DNA of 64,000 bases from Thermomonas sp. (GTDB lineage: Bacteria > Pseudomonadota > Gammaproteobacteria > Xanthomonadales > Xanthomonadaceae). Location of the stretch: positions 1 to 64,000 of the forward strand of contig NZ_JADZDS010000107.1 of assembly GCF_020850895.1 (NCBI RefSeq). Reading direction: 5' to 3'. Below are positions 17,723 through 26,395 of this stretch, in pieces. Every line of letters starts with the position of its first letter. Within the stretch, counting starts at the first letter, position 1. The position numbers and the translations under genes were made by a program. The notes under the pieces were generated by a model. That model was given only the letters and a program-made list of their open reading frames with translations. It had not been told where the DNA came from and ran no database searches.

Positions 17723-17809
17723 GGCAACGCCGATTGCGTCGGCGTTGCCTGCCGACCCTGGCGGGTCGGCCGTGGATCGATCACCGAAGTGATTGATCCT
17801 CGTGAACTG
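17723..17809. repeat. Triple-hairpin repeat, copy 2
   Basis: 87-bp direct repeat of 16960-17046. Stem 1 is perfect here (GGCAACGCCGA/TCGGCGTTGCC around TTGCG), stem 2 is GCCGACCC/GGGTCGGC, and stem 3 is GGATCGATCAC/GTGATTGATCC around CGAA with one mismatch. It lies between coaX and the SPOR gene, so the two copies bracket the SPOR gene. Confidence 0.88.
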
Positions 17810-17862
17810 CGCCCGGGAAGCCCACGGTCACTGTCCGGCACGGGCCGGAACGCCACGCACAC

Positions 17863-18582
17863 TCAGGCCAAGCGCAACGCATGCCACCGTGCCAGCCCCG
17901 CCAGCACCGCATCCGGCACCCAACGATGGTCCGGCAGTCGATCGCGCAACACTGCCGCACCGCCACCGTGCAGAGACAGCACCGGTGCCACGCCGAAGCG
18001 CTGCGTCGCTTGGCGAAGGCTGATCTCGATCAAGGCCAAGGCCGCCCCTTCACACCCCGAAGCCAACGCGGGCGCGGTGTCGTCGGCGAACTCCACATAG
18101 CCGCCTCCGCTGGGCGGCAGATGTGGTGCGCGGGCATGCAGGCTTTCGCGCATCAACTGTGGCGATGGCGCGATCCGGCCGCCCAGGTGTTGGCCCTGTG
18201 CATCGACCAGGTCCAGGGTCAACGCCGTGCCCACGCCGACCACCAGCAGCGGCGTGTCTCCGCACAGGCCCAGCATGGCCAGAAAACGATCGACGCCCAG
18301 ATGTGCTGGGATCGGATACGCGATTCGCAGCGGCCCGAGCCCGGCCTCGACGCGCACCCGGTGCAGGCGAGTGAAGCGTGATGCCAATGCTGCCACCAGC
18401 GCCGTCGTGCTTGGCTCGCTTGCCACGCTGGCAAGGCAGGCAACGTCACCCAGCGGCAAGGCGTCGAGCCAATGCCCCTGTTCGTCGAAGGGCACGGCGA
18501 CGGCATCCCCGATCCCGCCATCCCCACGCAACGGCGCCCACTTCAGGCGTGTGTTGCCAAGGTCGAACAGCCAAGTCTTCAT
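17863..18582 (-). CDS. coaX: Type III pantothenate kinase
   Basis: Phosphorylates pantothenate in the first committed step of coenzyme A synthesis; type III enzymes belong to the acetate/sugar kinase fold. The 239 residues show the phosphate-1 motif FDLGNTRLKW (6-15), VGVGTALTLDLVD (phosphate 2), GGRIAPSPQLMRESL and a C-terminal LHGGGAAVL. Its ATG overlaps the birA stop codon by four bases (ATGA), indicating translational coupling. Confidence 0.93.
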   Translation of the reverse strand: MKTWLFDLGNTRLKWAPLRGDGGIGDAVAVPFDEQGHWLDALPLGDVACLASVASEPSTTALVAALASRFTRLHRVRVEAGLGPLRIAYPIPAHLGVDRFLAMLGLCGDTPLLVVGVGTALTLDLVDAQGQHLGGRIAPSPQLMRESLHARAPHLPPSGGGYVEFADDTAPALASGCEGAALALIEISLRQATQRFGVAPVLSLHGGGAAVLRDRLPDHRWVPDAVLAGLARWHALRLA

Positions 18583-19577
18583 GCGCGCACGCTCACATCG
18601 CCGGCATGCACCCGGCATTCCTGCCCATCCATCCCGCTGACCCGCAGTGCGCCGTCTGTCGCAACACCCGAGGCGCGTGCATTCCAGTGTCGGCTGCCAT
18701 CGCGAATTTCGACGGTGCGGCCGGCCAAGGCATCCAGTGCCGCGTAACGGGGAAGGAATGGCTCCAGCCCGTTGTCCTCGAAATCGTCCAGCGCGGGGAG
18801 CAGGGTTGGGAGCAGATGTCCCACCAAGGCGGAGCGTGACGGCGGCACCGCGATCATGCCGGCGAGGTCGATCCACGGCTGGTCGATCGCGGCCGCGAAT
18901 GCCGGAGGCATCCGCACGTTCAAGCCCAGCCCGATCACCGCGCGGCAACTGCCGGCCGCCTCGCCACCGCCTTCGACCAACAGTCCGCCCAGCTTGCGCA
19001 GGCCATTGCCGTCGGCCACGACCAGATCGTTCGGCCACTTCAGCCGCACGCTCGTGAACCCTTGTGCATGCAAGGCCTCGCAGACCACCACGCCAACGGC
19101 CAGGCTCAGCCCGGCCAGCCGAGCCAGACCGCCATGGAAACTGCGCGCCAGCGACACAGACACGTGCGCAGCCAGCGGCGAAGCCCACGTGCGCCCACGC
19201 CGACCGCGTCCGCCGGTCTGGCATTCGGCCAGCAGCACCGAGCAGCCTTGCGACGGAACTGGCCGGCGCAGCAATTCGCTGTTGGTCGAATCAATCGACC
19301 AGGCGACCTCCAGCGTCATGCGCGCGCGCTGCGCAACAGGTGTCGCGGCAAGGATCGCACTGCCATCGAGCAGGTCCAATGGCTGCTGCAGCGAGTAACC
19401 ACGATGGGCATCCGCATCGATCGCCACACCAGCATCGCGCAGGGCCTGGATGCGCTTCCACACGGCGGCACGGGTCAGGCCGGATTCCCTCGCCAAGGCC
19501 GCGCCACTGATCGCTCCCTGCGCCAAACGCTGGAGCAGTTCGCGCTCATCGCCGCCCGTGCGCGTGGACCCGCTCAT
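18579..19577 (-). CDS. birA: Bifunctional biotin-protein ligase / biotin operon repressor
   Basis: Activates biotin to biotinyl-AMP and attaches it to biotin carboxyl carrier protein; the N-terminal winged helix lets the family repress biotin genes. The 332 residues contain the helix-turn-helix (about 12-60, SGAALARESGLTRAAVWKRI), the ligase motif GGRGRRGRTWASPLAAHV, SVRLKWPNDLVV, KLGGLLVEG and GLGLNV. The start ATG overlaps the plsY stop (ATGA), and the end overlaps coaX. The DNA-binding domain is complete, so the regulatory role should be kept. Confidence 0.94.
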   Translation of the reverse strand: MSGSTRTGGDERELLQRLAQGAISGAALARESGLTRAAVWKRIQALRDAGVAIDADAHRGYSLQQPLDLLDGSAILAATPVAQRARMTLEVAWSIDSTNSELLRRPVPSQGCSVLLAECQTGGRGRRGRTWASPLAAHVSVSLARSFHGGLARLAGLSLAVGVVVCEALHAQGFTSVRLKWPNDLVVADGNGLRKLGGLLVEGGGEAAGSCRAVIGLGLNVRMPPAFAAAIDQPWIDLAGMIAVPPSRSALVGHLLPTLLPALDDFEDNGLEPFLPRYAALDALAGRTVEIRDGSRHWNARASGVATDGALRVSGMDGQECRVHAGDVSVRA

Positions 19578-20206
19578 GATCGCGCAAACCATCGGTGCAG
19601 CAGGCGCACGCGTTCGAAACGCAGCTCGTTGCCCTGCCACAAGCGCTGCAGATTGGCGCGGTGGGTGAAGGCGATGAACAGCGCAATCACGATGCAGTAA
19701 CCGAGCACCGGAAGCCCGGCCCGCCACCACCCCGCCCATCCCGGCAGGCTGGCCGCTGCCAGTACCGTGGCGAGGCCGACGTAGCCGGTCGCGATCAACA
19801 CCAGTAACCACAGGATCAACATCACGCCCACCGCCTGCGGCCACAGCACCAGCAGCGCACCCACCGCCGCGGCTGCGCCCTTGCCGCCACGGAAGCCATG
19901 CCAGACCGGCCAGACATGGCCGGCCATCACCGCCAGCAGCGCGGGCCAGGCCCATGCCGGCGCGAACCGCAGCGCCAGCCAGGCCGCGAATGCACCCTTG
20001 CCGAGATCGATCGCAACCACCCCGAGCGCGAACCGCGCGCCCTGGGTGCGGAAGGCATTGGTGCCGCCGGCATTGCCGCTGCCGAGCTTGCGCACATCGA
20101 CGCCACGCAATCGGCCCAGCAACAGGCTGCCGGACATCGAGCCGAGCAGGTAGGCCAGCAGCACCATCAGCAGGCCGACGAGCACGGGTGGTGGCGATGC
20201 AAGCAT
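19574..20206 (-). CDS. plsY: Acyl-phosphate:glycerol-3-phosphate acyltransferase PlsY
   Basis: Integral membrane enzyme that moves an acyl group from acyl-phosphate to the sn-1 position of glycerol 3-phosphate. The 210 residues have about five to seven membrane segments and the three PlsY cytoplasmic motifs: GSGNAGGTNAFR, GHVWPVWHGFRGGKG and the C-terminal FTHRANLQRLWQGNE. The ATG at 20206 is chosen by length; another in-frame ATG at 20254 has a better upstream purine run, so the start is uncertain. Directly upstream lies the FakA-FakB-like gene, whose product would make the acyl-phosphate substrate. Confidence 0.93.
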   Translation of the reverse strand: MLASPPPVLVGLLMVLLAYLLGSMSGSLLLGRLRGVDVRKLGSGNAGGTNAFRTQGARFALGVVAIDLGKGAFAAWLALRFAPAWAWPALLAVMAGHVWPVWHGFRGGKGAAAAVGALLVLWPQAVGVMLILWLLVLIATGYVGLATVLAAASLPGWAGWWRAGLPVLGYCIVIALFIAFTHRANLQRLWQGNELRFERVRLLHRWFARS

Positions 20207-20278
20207 GGGGAAGGAAACATCCAGCGACGATCTCGATGGCGGGATGATACGCATGCGGCCCGCCTTGCCGTATCGGCG

Positions 20279-22102
20279 TCAATCCGGTGCCGGCTGCAAT
20301 CCCACCAGCAGGGTGCCCGGGCCGGCGTGGGCACCGATCGCAGGACCGATCTCGATGCAGTGTGCGTCCGTCAGCGTCAATCGCGCCTGCAGTGCTGCCA
20401 ACAGGCGCGCACCATCGTCGGCCGCATCGGCATGGCCGATGATGGCGCGCCAGCGCAACCCCGGCGGCACCTGTCGGCTCACATAACGCGCGAGCGCCTC
20501 CGGCGCATGGGCACGGGCGAACAACCCGGTCGCCAAGCGCAGTTCACCCTTGGCATTGATGGCCGCCACCGGCGTGAGGCCCGTCCAACGCACCAGCGGC
20601 GCTGCCCAGCGCGGAATCCTCCCGCCACGCACGGCATGCTGGATGTCGCGTGCCATCGCGAACATGCGGGTGAGCGGGCGAAGGCGCTGGAGTTCTTGCT
20701 CGATCGTCGCAAGATCGGCCCCCGCGGCGGCAAGTTCACCGGCACGCCAAGCCAGCAAAGCCTGGCCGGCACTGACGTTGCCACTGTCGAAACAGTGCAG
20801 CGGCCGGGCCTGTCCGCGTGCGGCCGTTTCCGCCGACTGCAAGGTGCCCGACAGCGGCCGCGAAATCCCGATGTACACCGCCGCATGCTGGCAACCAAGC
20901 ACATTCTCGAACACGCGCCTGAAATCCCCGGCGGGCGGCTGGCTGGTCGTCGGCAGCGCCGCGCTGGCCTGCATCCGACGATAGAACTCGCCAACGCCCA
21001 GCCCAAGGCGGTCGAGGTAATCGCGCCCGTCGAGGCTGACCCGTACCGGTACGACGTGGATACCATACTGTTCAGCGAGTGCGTCCGGCAGGTCGGATCC
21101 GCTGTCGGTGAGCACCGCCACCCGTTCCGGCGATTGCGCGCTGCGCAGTTGCAGCAGCATGTCGTCGGCCTTCATCGCCGCAACTTGGCCGAAGCTTGCC
21201 GCGGCATCGAAGATCCGCTGCGGCTGCCCGATATGCCCATGGACCCGCACCCGCTTCGCATTGCCGGCGATCACCAGCGAATCCGCACCGGCGGCTTCCA
21301 GTGCGGCGCGCAGCGCGGCGCGATCGATCGCGGCACCGGCAATCAGGCATTCGGTGCAATAGCGCCGCGCCGGGTCGACGTCCTCGTGGACATGCGCAGC
21401 CGGGCCGACGTCCTGCCCAAGTTGCAGCGCACCGCCGTGTTCACGCAGCGTTGCCAGGCCACCTTCGGCATAGTCGTCGATGCCCTCGAGCCAGAGCACG
21501 AACCCACGCGCACCGGCATCGACCACGCCGGCGCGCTGCAACACCGCCATCTGGCTCGGGGTGGCGGCCAGCGCCGCCCGCGCCCGTGCCAAGGCGCCCG
21601 CGAAGGCCACGCGCGGCGTGCTTCCACTGCGGCGTGCTGCGTCATCCAAGGCCGACGAGAACGCTTCGATCACGCTCAGGACCGTGCCTTCGACCGGATG
21701 CGCCAGCGCCGCGCGGGCGGCCTCGGCGCCACGTCGAACCGCAACCGCCATTCCGTCCACATCCAACACCTGCCGTTGCCGCAGCCGCTCGCCAAGGCCC
21801 ACCAGGAACTGCGCCATGATCGCCCCGGAATTGCCACGCGCACCATCGATGGCGTCCTCGCCCACCTGCTCCAGCAATTCGCCCACTTGCCGGCTGCGGC
21901 GACTGAGCGCGCCGCCCAGCACGGCCCCGAGCGTCGCGGCCAGATTGTTGCCGGTGTCACCGTCGGGCACCGGAAACACATTGATGCGGTTCAGCTCATC
22001 GCTGGCGGCAATGACCCGACGTGCGCCGACGATCAAGGCACGCCGCAGGGCAGCGGCGGTGACGACGGGTGAGGCGGACTGAACCAGCGTGGTGGCGTGC
22101 AT
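20279..22102 (-). CDS. FakA-FakB-like fusion: DhaL/DAK2 fatty-acid kinase plus DegV fatty-acid-binding domain
   Basis: A protein of 607 residues. Its N-terminal DhaL-type domain has the magnesium-ATP motif PDGDTGNN (46-53) and ARGNSGAI. A middle part follows the FakA/YloV plan (CTECLIAGA, GDSLVIAGN-like ADSLVIAGNAKRVRVHGHI). From about residue 330 comes a DegV fatty-acid-binding domain (VAVLTDSGSDLP, TTSQPPAGDF, GISRPLSGTLQSAE). In Gram-positive bacteria FakA and FakB are separate and make acyl-phosphate from free fatty acids for PlsX/PlsY; here they are one chain. The start at 22102 directly precedes the DhaL domain. plsY is next on the same strand, 72 bases after the stop, which supports a fatty-acid-salvage role. 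Confidence 0.85.
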   Translation of the reverse strand: MHATTLVQSASPVVTAAALRRALIVGARRVIAASDELNRINVFPVPDGDTGNNLAATLGAVLGGALSRRSRQVGELLEQVGEDAIDGARGNSGAIMAQFLVGLGERLRQRQVLDVDGMAVAVRRGAEAARAALAHPVEGTVLSVIEAFSSALDDAARRSGSTPRVAFAGALARARAALAATPSQMAVLQRAGVVDAGARGFVLWLEGIDDYAEGGLATLREHGGALQLGQDVGPAAHVHEDVDPARRYCTECLIAGAAIDRAALRAALEAAGADSLVIAGNAKRVRVHGHIGQPQRIFDAAASFGQVAAMKADDMLLQLRSAQSPERVAVLTDSGSDLPDALAEQYGIHVVPVRVSLDGRDYLDRLGLGVGEFYRRMQASAALPTTSQPPAGDFRRVFENVLGCQHAAVYIGISRPLSGTLQSAETAARGQARPLHCFDSGNVSAGQALLAWRAGELAAAGADLATIEQELQRLRPLTRMFAMARDIQHAVRGGRIPRWAAPLVRWTGLTPVAAINAKGELRLATGLFARAHAPEALARYVSRQVPPGLRWRAIIGHADAADDGARLLAALQARLTLTDAHCIEIGPAIGAHAGPGTLLVGLQPAPD

Positions 22103-22226
22103 GTCGCCAGTCTGCGATGTGCTGGCCTCCGGTGCTTGCTGCGCCGCACCACGCCAGGGCTGGATTTGCAGGTATAGTGGCGTTTGGGTTCGTGTCCGTA
22201 CCCTGCCCCCATCACCGGTGACCGCC

Positions 22227-22535
22227 ATGCGCACGATCCCGACGCTTTCGCTGCTTTCCTGCCTGGCCCTGTTCGCCTGCTCTGGCACGGTTGCGGCGAA
22301 GGAAATCCGGCATGCCGCACCGGAAGCAGCCGTCGGTGCCGATGCCGGCAATGACACCGGCACCGAAAACGACCGTTCCTACGAAGGCGACATCGACGGC
22401 GCAGTGGCCGCCAGCAACGCGCAGCGCACAAGCAAGCCGGCGGTCAGGACCACGGTCAGCACGCCTCGCCCCAGCAACGATGGCCGCACCCTGCCGTCCC
22501 GCTTCCACAGTTTCCTGCCCGGCATGTTCCGCTGA
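22227..22535 (+). CDS. Small secreted protein of unknown function
   Basis: A protein of 102 residues with a signal peptide (MRTIPTLSLLSCLALFACSG); the Cys in LFAC could also make it a lipoprotein. The mature part is polar and low in complexity (many Asp/Thr/Ala, then NDGRTLPSRFHSFLPGMFR) with no recognised domain, and is probably disordered. It ends 4 bases before the proposed mtfA start and is likely co-transcribed with it. Confidence 0.65.
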   Translation: MRTIPTLSLLSCLALFACSGTVAAKEIRHAAPEAAVGADAGNDTGTENDRSYEGDIDGAVAASNAQRTSKPAVRTTVSTPRPSNDGRTLPSRFHSFLPGMFR

Positions 22536-22539
22536 AGGC

Positions 22540-23319
22540 GTGGTCTGGCCGTTTTCGCGCGGCAGGCGACCCGCTCCCACCCTCGATCCCTTGCAATTCC
22601 GGCACGCAGCCGCCGGGCTGCCGTGGCTGCGTGGATTGGATGGCGCACGCCTTGAGCGCCTGTCGCGGCTGACCGCACGCTTCCTTGCCGACAAGACGAT
22701 CACGCCGGTCCAAGGCCTGCGCCTGAACGACGACCACCGCCTGCAGCTGGCGCTGCTGTGTTGCCTGCCCTTGCTGGAATTCGGGCCCGAAGGACTGCAT
22801 GGATGGAAGGAACTGATCGTCTATCCCGACGCGTTCCGGGTCCGACGCAGCCATCTTGATGCCCACGGTGTGCTGCACGAAGAGGACGACGCGTTGATCG
22901 GCGAGGCTTGGTCCCACGGCCCGGTGATCCTGTCCTGGGCCGACGTGCGCGCCGACATCGCCAACCCCTTCGAAGGCTACTGCGTCGCGGTGCACGAGAT
23001 CGCGCACAAGCTCGACGCGCTCGACGGCGCGATGGACGGCACGCCGCCGCTGCCGCGCCATTGGCAGCGACACTGGGCAGGAGATTTCCAGCAGGCCTAC
23101 GACGATTTGTGCGCTGCGGTCGATGCCGGGCGTGATACCGCGATCGACGACTACGCCAGCGAGTCCCCGGAAGAATTTTTCGCGGTCTGCAGCGAATACC
23201 ACTTCTCCGCGCCCTGGCTCCTGCGGGCTGCCTACCCGCAGGTCGCCGGGCATCTGGAAAGGTTCTACGGCGCGTCGCCCGCAGCCAGCGCGCACGGCCT
23301 GCCGCCAACCGGCGGCTGA
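22540..23319 (+). CDS. mtfA: MtfA-family (M90) zinc peptidase
   Basis: Gluzincin peptidase of 259 residues related to E. coli MtfA, which binds the repressor Mlc and so affects glucose PTS genes. The zinc motif HEIAHKLDALDG starts at residue 152, and the third ligand region is ASESPEEFFAVCSEYHF. Upstream NPFEGYCVAVHE is also typical. The GTG at 22540, just after a GAAGG stretch, gives the usual family length; there is no ATG in a suitable place, and longer in-frame reading overlaps the preceding small gene in another frame. No Mlc gene is in the window. Confidence 0.9.
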   Translation: MVWPFSRGRRPAPTLDPLQFRHAAAGLPWLRGLDGARLERLSRLTARFLADKTITPVQGLRLNDDHRLQLALLCCLPLLEFGPEGLHGWKELIVYPDAFRVRRSHLDAHGVLHEEDDALIGEAWSHGPVILSWADVRADIANPFEGYCVAVHEIAHKLDALDGAMDGTPPLPRHWQRHWAGDFQQAYDDLCAAVDAGRDTAIDDYASESPEEFFAVCSEYHFSAPWLLRAAYPQVAGHLERFYGASPAASAHGLPPTGG

Positions 23320-23334
23320 ATCACCCGCCGCGCA

Positions 23335-23562
23335 TCAGCCGATCTCGCAAGGCGGGCGCGGCGGCCAGACGTGGGTTTCGAAATACGGGTTGGCCTCCAT
23401 GCGTACCGGAAAATCCTGCCCGCAAAGCGCGCACCGGCAATACTGCATCTGGTTGTAGAAAGATGGGTCGAGCACCTCCGTCGCGACCACCTCCACGTTC
23501 GGAAAGCCCTGCGGCGACGGCCTGGGCGTCTTGAGGTAGCGGAACGGGCAGCCGTCTTTCAT
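23335..23562 (-). CDS. Small Cys-containing hypothetical protein
   Basis: A protein of 75 residues without a signal peptide or membrane segment. It carries a CRCALCG cluster (C-x-C-x-x-C) in the middle and another Cys near each end, suggesting a small zinc-binding or redox-active protein. No family was recognised. It begins 39 bases after the phoQ stop codon on the same strand, so it may be the last gene of the PepSY-phoP-phoQ operon. Confidence 0.6.
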   Translation of the reverse strand: MKDGCPFRYLKTPRPSPQGFPNVEVVATEVLDPSFYNQMQYCRCALCGQDFPVRMEANPYFETHVWPPRPPCEIG

Positions 23563-23601
23563 CGTCTGGAATGCGCCATCGAGAGCGGCCGAGACACCGG
23601 C

Positions 23602-25047
23602 TCAAGCTCCACCCGGCAGTTCGACCTCGAAACGTGCGCCACCGCGCTCGGCCGAGCGCGACACGTGCAATTGGCCACGGTAGGCACGGATGATGTCCTG
23701 CACGATGGCAAGGCCAATTCCGTGCCCCTGCACCCGCTCGTCGCCACGCACGCCGCGCTGGAGCACGCGGGCGATTTTTTCTTCGGCGATCCCCGGGCCA
23801 TCGTCTTCCACCACGATCCGCAAGCCGGACCGGCGGCCCGCACTCGGCGCAACTTCGGTAACGGTCAGCAGCACCCGCGCGCGCGCCCACTTGAACGCGT
23901 TTTCCAGCAGGTTGCCCAGAAGCTCCTGGAGATCGCCCAGCTCGCCGTGGAAACGCGCTTCGGGCGCGATCTCGAACTCGCACAGCACACCGCGCGCCGC
24001 ATAGACCTTTTCCAGCCCGACCACGATCTGTTCGGCATACGGCTCGATTTCGATCGGCGCCGCGTACAGGGCATGGCCCGATCGCGCAGCCCGCGCAAGC
24101 TGGTAGGACACCAGGTCGTTCATCCGGCGCACTTGCGCATCGACCTCCTCGCGCAGGCCAGCCTCGTCGCCATCGCTGTCCAGCCGCGTGCGCAGCACTG
24201 CCAGCGGCGTCTTCAGGCTGTGTGCAAGGTCGGCCATGGTGTTGCGCTGACGCTCCAGGCTTTCGCGCTCGCTCTGGATGAAAGCGTTGATGCTCTCGGT
24301 CAATGGCTCCAACTCGCGCGGATGCGCTTCGCTCATGCCAGCCGCCGTGCCTGCCTGGACACGCTTGAGCTCGTCGATCACGTCGCGCAGCGGGCGCAGG
24401 CTCCAGCGCAGGACCACGGTCTGCAGCAACAGCAGGACCGCACCCGCGCCGCCCAGGTAACCCCACAGCGCCGCTCGGAAGGTCGCCACCTGGCGTGCCA
24501 GGGTCGAGGCATCCTCGAGGATGTAGACGGTGTAGGGAATGTCCTCGCTGCCGTCCTCGCGACTCAGCGCCAGCCCATAGCCATAGCGATACACCATGCC
24601 CTGCCCACCGCTGATCCGCATCATCGGCAGCGGACCATCGAGTTCACGCACGCCGGCTGCAAGCATCGGCCCGCGCGGCAGGCGCGGCCCCTGCGCCGAA
24701 TCCGATTCCCAGCGACTGGTTTCAAGCACGATCTGCGCATACAGGCCGCTGCCGGGGCGGCGAAATCGCGGATCAGGGGGATCCCACGGCGGGATCACGC
24801 TGCCATCGCGTGCGAAATCGCTGTTGGCATAGGCCAGGGCATAACTGTGCAGGCGCTCGCGCAGCCCACTGAGGGCAACGTTCTGGAATGCGTGGTCGAG
24901 GGCGAATCCGGCCAACGCCAAGAATGCGATCAGGCCAAGGCTGGCGGCCCACACCTGGCGCGAACGCAACGAGCGCGGCTGGGCGATCCGCAAGCGCCTC
25001 AGGCGCGTCTTCGGACGATCCCCCGATGCGGGCGGCGCGGGCGTCAT
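23602..25047 (-). CDS. phoQ: PhoQ-type sensor histidine kinase
   Basis: Inner-membrane sensor kinase of 481 residues. Two membrane segments (about 33-52 and 190-212) enclose a periplasmic sensor with acidic patches. Next come a HAMP-like linker, the H box MADLAHSLKTPLAVLR (phosphorylated His near residue 270), the N box LLGNLLENAFKWA and G boxes VEDDGPGIAEE and GHGIGLAIV. The LAHSLKTPL wording is characteristic of PhoQ. The signal here (divalent cations, peptides or pH) is not deducible. phoP lies 106 bases upstream; the pair should control envelope genes. Confidence 0.88.
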   Translation of the reverse strand: MTPAPPASGDRPKTRLRRLRIAQPRSLRSRQVWAASLGLIAFLALAGFALDHAFQNVALSGLRERLHSYALAYANSDFARDGSVIPPWDPPDPRFRRPGSGLYAQIVLETSRWESDSAQGPRLPRGPMLAAGVRELDGPLPMMRISGGQGMVYRYGYGLALSREDGSEDIPYTVYILEDASTLARQVATFRAALWGYLGGAGAVLLLLQTVVLRWSLRPLRDVIDELKRVQAGTAAGMSEAHPRELEPLTESINAFIQSERESLERQRNTMADLAHSLKTPLAVLRTRLDSDGDEAGLREEVDAQVRRMNDLVSYQLARAARSGHALYAAPIEIEPYAEQIVVGLEKVYAARGVLCEFEIAPEARFHGELGDLQELLGNLLENAFKWARARVLLTVTEVAPSAGRRSGLRIVVEDDGPGIAEEKIARVLQRGVRGDERVQGHGIGLAIVQDIIRAYRGQLHVSRSAERGGARFEVELPGGA

Positions 25048-25153
25048 GTCCGCTCCGCATCAAGGTGGCGTAGGCAACGAAAAGACATGGCTGCCGGGGC
25101 TTCAGGACGCGCCAACGCGCGACCTGCCCAGCGTAGCAGGCCAGCCGCCAGTC

Positions 25154-25837
25154 TCAATCGTCGCTGCGCGCGATCGCGAAACGGTAGCCACGACCGCGCA
25201 CGGTCTCGATCGGCTTGAGCGTGCCGTCCGGATCGAGCTTCTTGCGCAGGCGGCCAATGAAGACTTCCAGCACGTTGGAATCGCGGTCGAAGTCCTGCTG
25301 GTAGATGTGCTCGGTGAGGTCAGCTTTCGAGACCAACTCACCGGCATGCATCATCAGGTATTCGAGCACCTTGTACTCGTAGCTGGTCAGGTCGACGTTC
25401 GATCCGTTCACGCTGACCGTCTGCGCGGCGAGATCCAGCAGCACCGGACCACACTTCAGGGTGGGCTTGCTCCAGCCCGCGGCGCGGCGAACCAGCGCGT
25501 TCAGGCGTGCCAGCAATTCCTCAACGTGGAACGGCTTGACCAGATAGTCATCGGCGCCCTGGCGCAGGCCTTCGACCTTGTCCTGCCAGCTCGAACGCGC
25601 GGTCAGGATCAGGATCGGGAATTTCTTGCCCTCGCTGCGCAATGCCTTGATCAGCTCAAGGCCACTCATCCGCGGCAAGCCCAGATCGATGATGCCGACG
25701 TCGAACGGCACCTCGCGACCCATGTACAGGCCTTCTTCGCCATCCTGTGCCGCATCGACCGCAAAGCCTTCGCGCTTCAATCGCGCGGCCAAGGTTTCGC
25801 GCAACGGCGCCTCGTCTTCAACCAGCAGGATGCGCAT
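25154..25837 (-). CDS. phoP: PhoP-type OmpR-family response regulator
   Basis: DNA-binding response regulator of 227 residues. The receiver domain (1-117) has the acidic pair in LVEDEAP, the phosphoacceptor Asp in IIDLGLPRMSG, and the PhoP-like stretch LTARSSWQDKVEGL followed by GADDYLVKPFHVEE. The C-terminal winged helix contains LTSYEYKVLEYLM and NVLEVFIGRLRKKL. The receiver wording closely follows enterobacterial PhoP. The ATG at 25837 is preceded by GGGGAG. It is co-transcribed with the PepSY-like gene (38 bases upstream) and phoQ. Confidence 0.93.
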   Translation of the reverse strand: MRILLVEDEAPLRETLAARLKREGFAVDAAQDGEEGLYMGREVPFDVGIIDLGLPRMSGLELIKALRSEGKKFPILILTARSSWQDKVEGLRQGADDYLVKPFHVEELLARLNALVRRAAGWSKPTLKCGPVLLDLAAQTVSVNGSNVDLTSYEYKVLEYLMMHAGELVSKADLTEHIYQQDFDRDSNVLEVFIGRLRKKLDPDGTLKPIETVRGRGYRFAIARSDD

Positions 25838-25875
25838 GTTTGCTCCCCAAGGGACGCGCCGGTGCGGGCGCGTGG

Positions 25876-26268
25876 TCAATCATCATTGTTGTGTTGCGGA
25901 TTCGTCGGACGACGGTTCCGCCCATTGCGCGAATCCTGCATGAAGATCCGCACCCGTCCACTGTCATCGACCACCTTGACCCGGTGCATCTCCTGACCGT
26001 CGTACTGGACACGCTCGACTGAAATCACCTCGCCGCGGGTATCACGCTCGACCCGACGCACCGCGTCGGAGGCGCTGTCGCGACGTTCCTGCTGGCCGCC
26101 GCGAAAGTTGTCCCCGGTCGGTTCCTGCTGCCGCGCCCAATCGGGCGTCGGTGCCTGGCGCCCATGGCCACGCCCCTGCGGCGGCGCCTGTTGCGCCTGC
26201 ACGGACGGCACCAGCCCCAGCAGGGCAGCAGCGGTCAGGCTCGACAGGGTGCGCAAATGACGGGGCAT
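25876..26268 (-). CDS. Secreted PepSY-like protein
   Basis: A protein of 130 residues with a signal peptide (MPRHLRTLSSLTAAALLGLV, cut after VQAQ) and a low-complexity Gln/Arg-rich linker. A C-terminal PepSY-like unit follows (DAVRRVERDTRGEVISVERV then YDGQEMHRVKVVDDSGRVRIF). PepSY domains are thought to inhibit proteases or sense signals in the periplasm. It is the first gene before phoP, so it may modulate the PhoQ sensor; this is inference from position. Confidence 0.78.
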   Translation of the reverse strand: MPRHLRTLSSLTAAALLGLVPSVQAQQAPPQGRGHGRQAPTPDWARQQEPTGDNFRGGQQERRDSASDAVRRVERDTRGEVISVERVQYDGQEMHRVKVVDDSGRVRIFMQDSRNGRNRRPTNPQHNNDD

Positions 26269-26395
26269 GGGCTGCGGGTTGAAGTGGTCATGAACGCCGC
26301 CATTCTTGGAAGCGCGGGGTGAATCCGCCCTGAAGTCTACTCCATGGCCTGACCGTCCATTCAGGTTGACGCGACGGTCTTCCGTGATTCCAGTC

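Noticed and set aside
16833-17809. Genomic island or attachment site at tRNA-Thr
   Set aside because: No integrase, no copy of the tRNA end found downstream, and flanking genes are housekeeping; the repeats nearby are structured elements rather than att sites.
16960-17809. CRISPR array
   Set aside because: Only two 87-bp repeats with a full gene between them and no cas genes.
20279-22363. A longer reading of the FakA-FakB fusion from 22363
   Set aside because: The extra N-terminal residues overlap the divergent small secreted gene and its promoter and have no DhaL homology.
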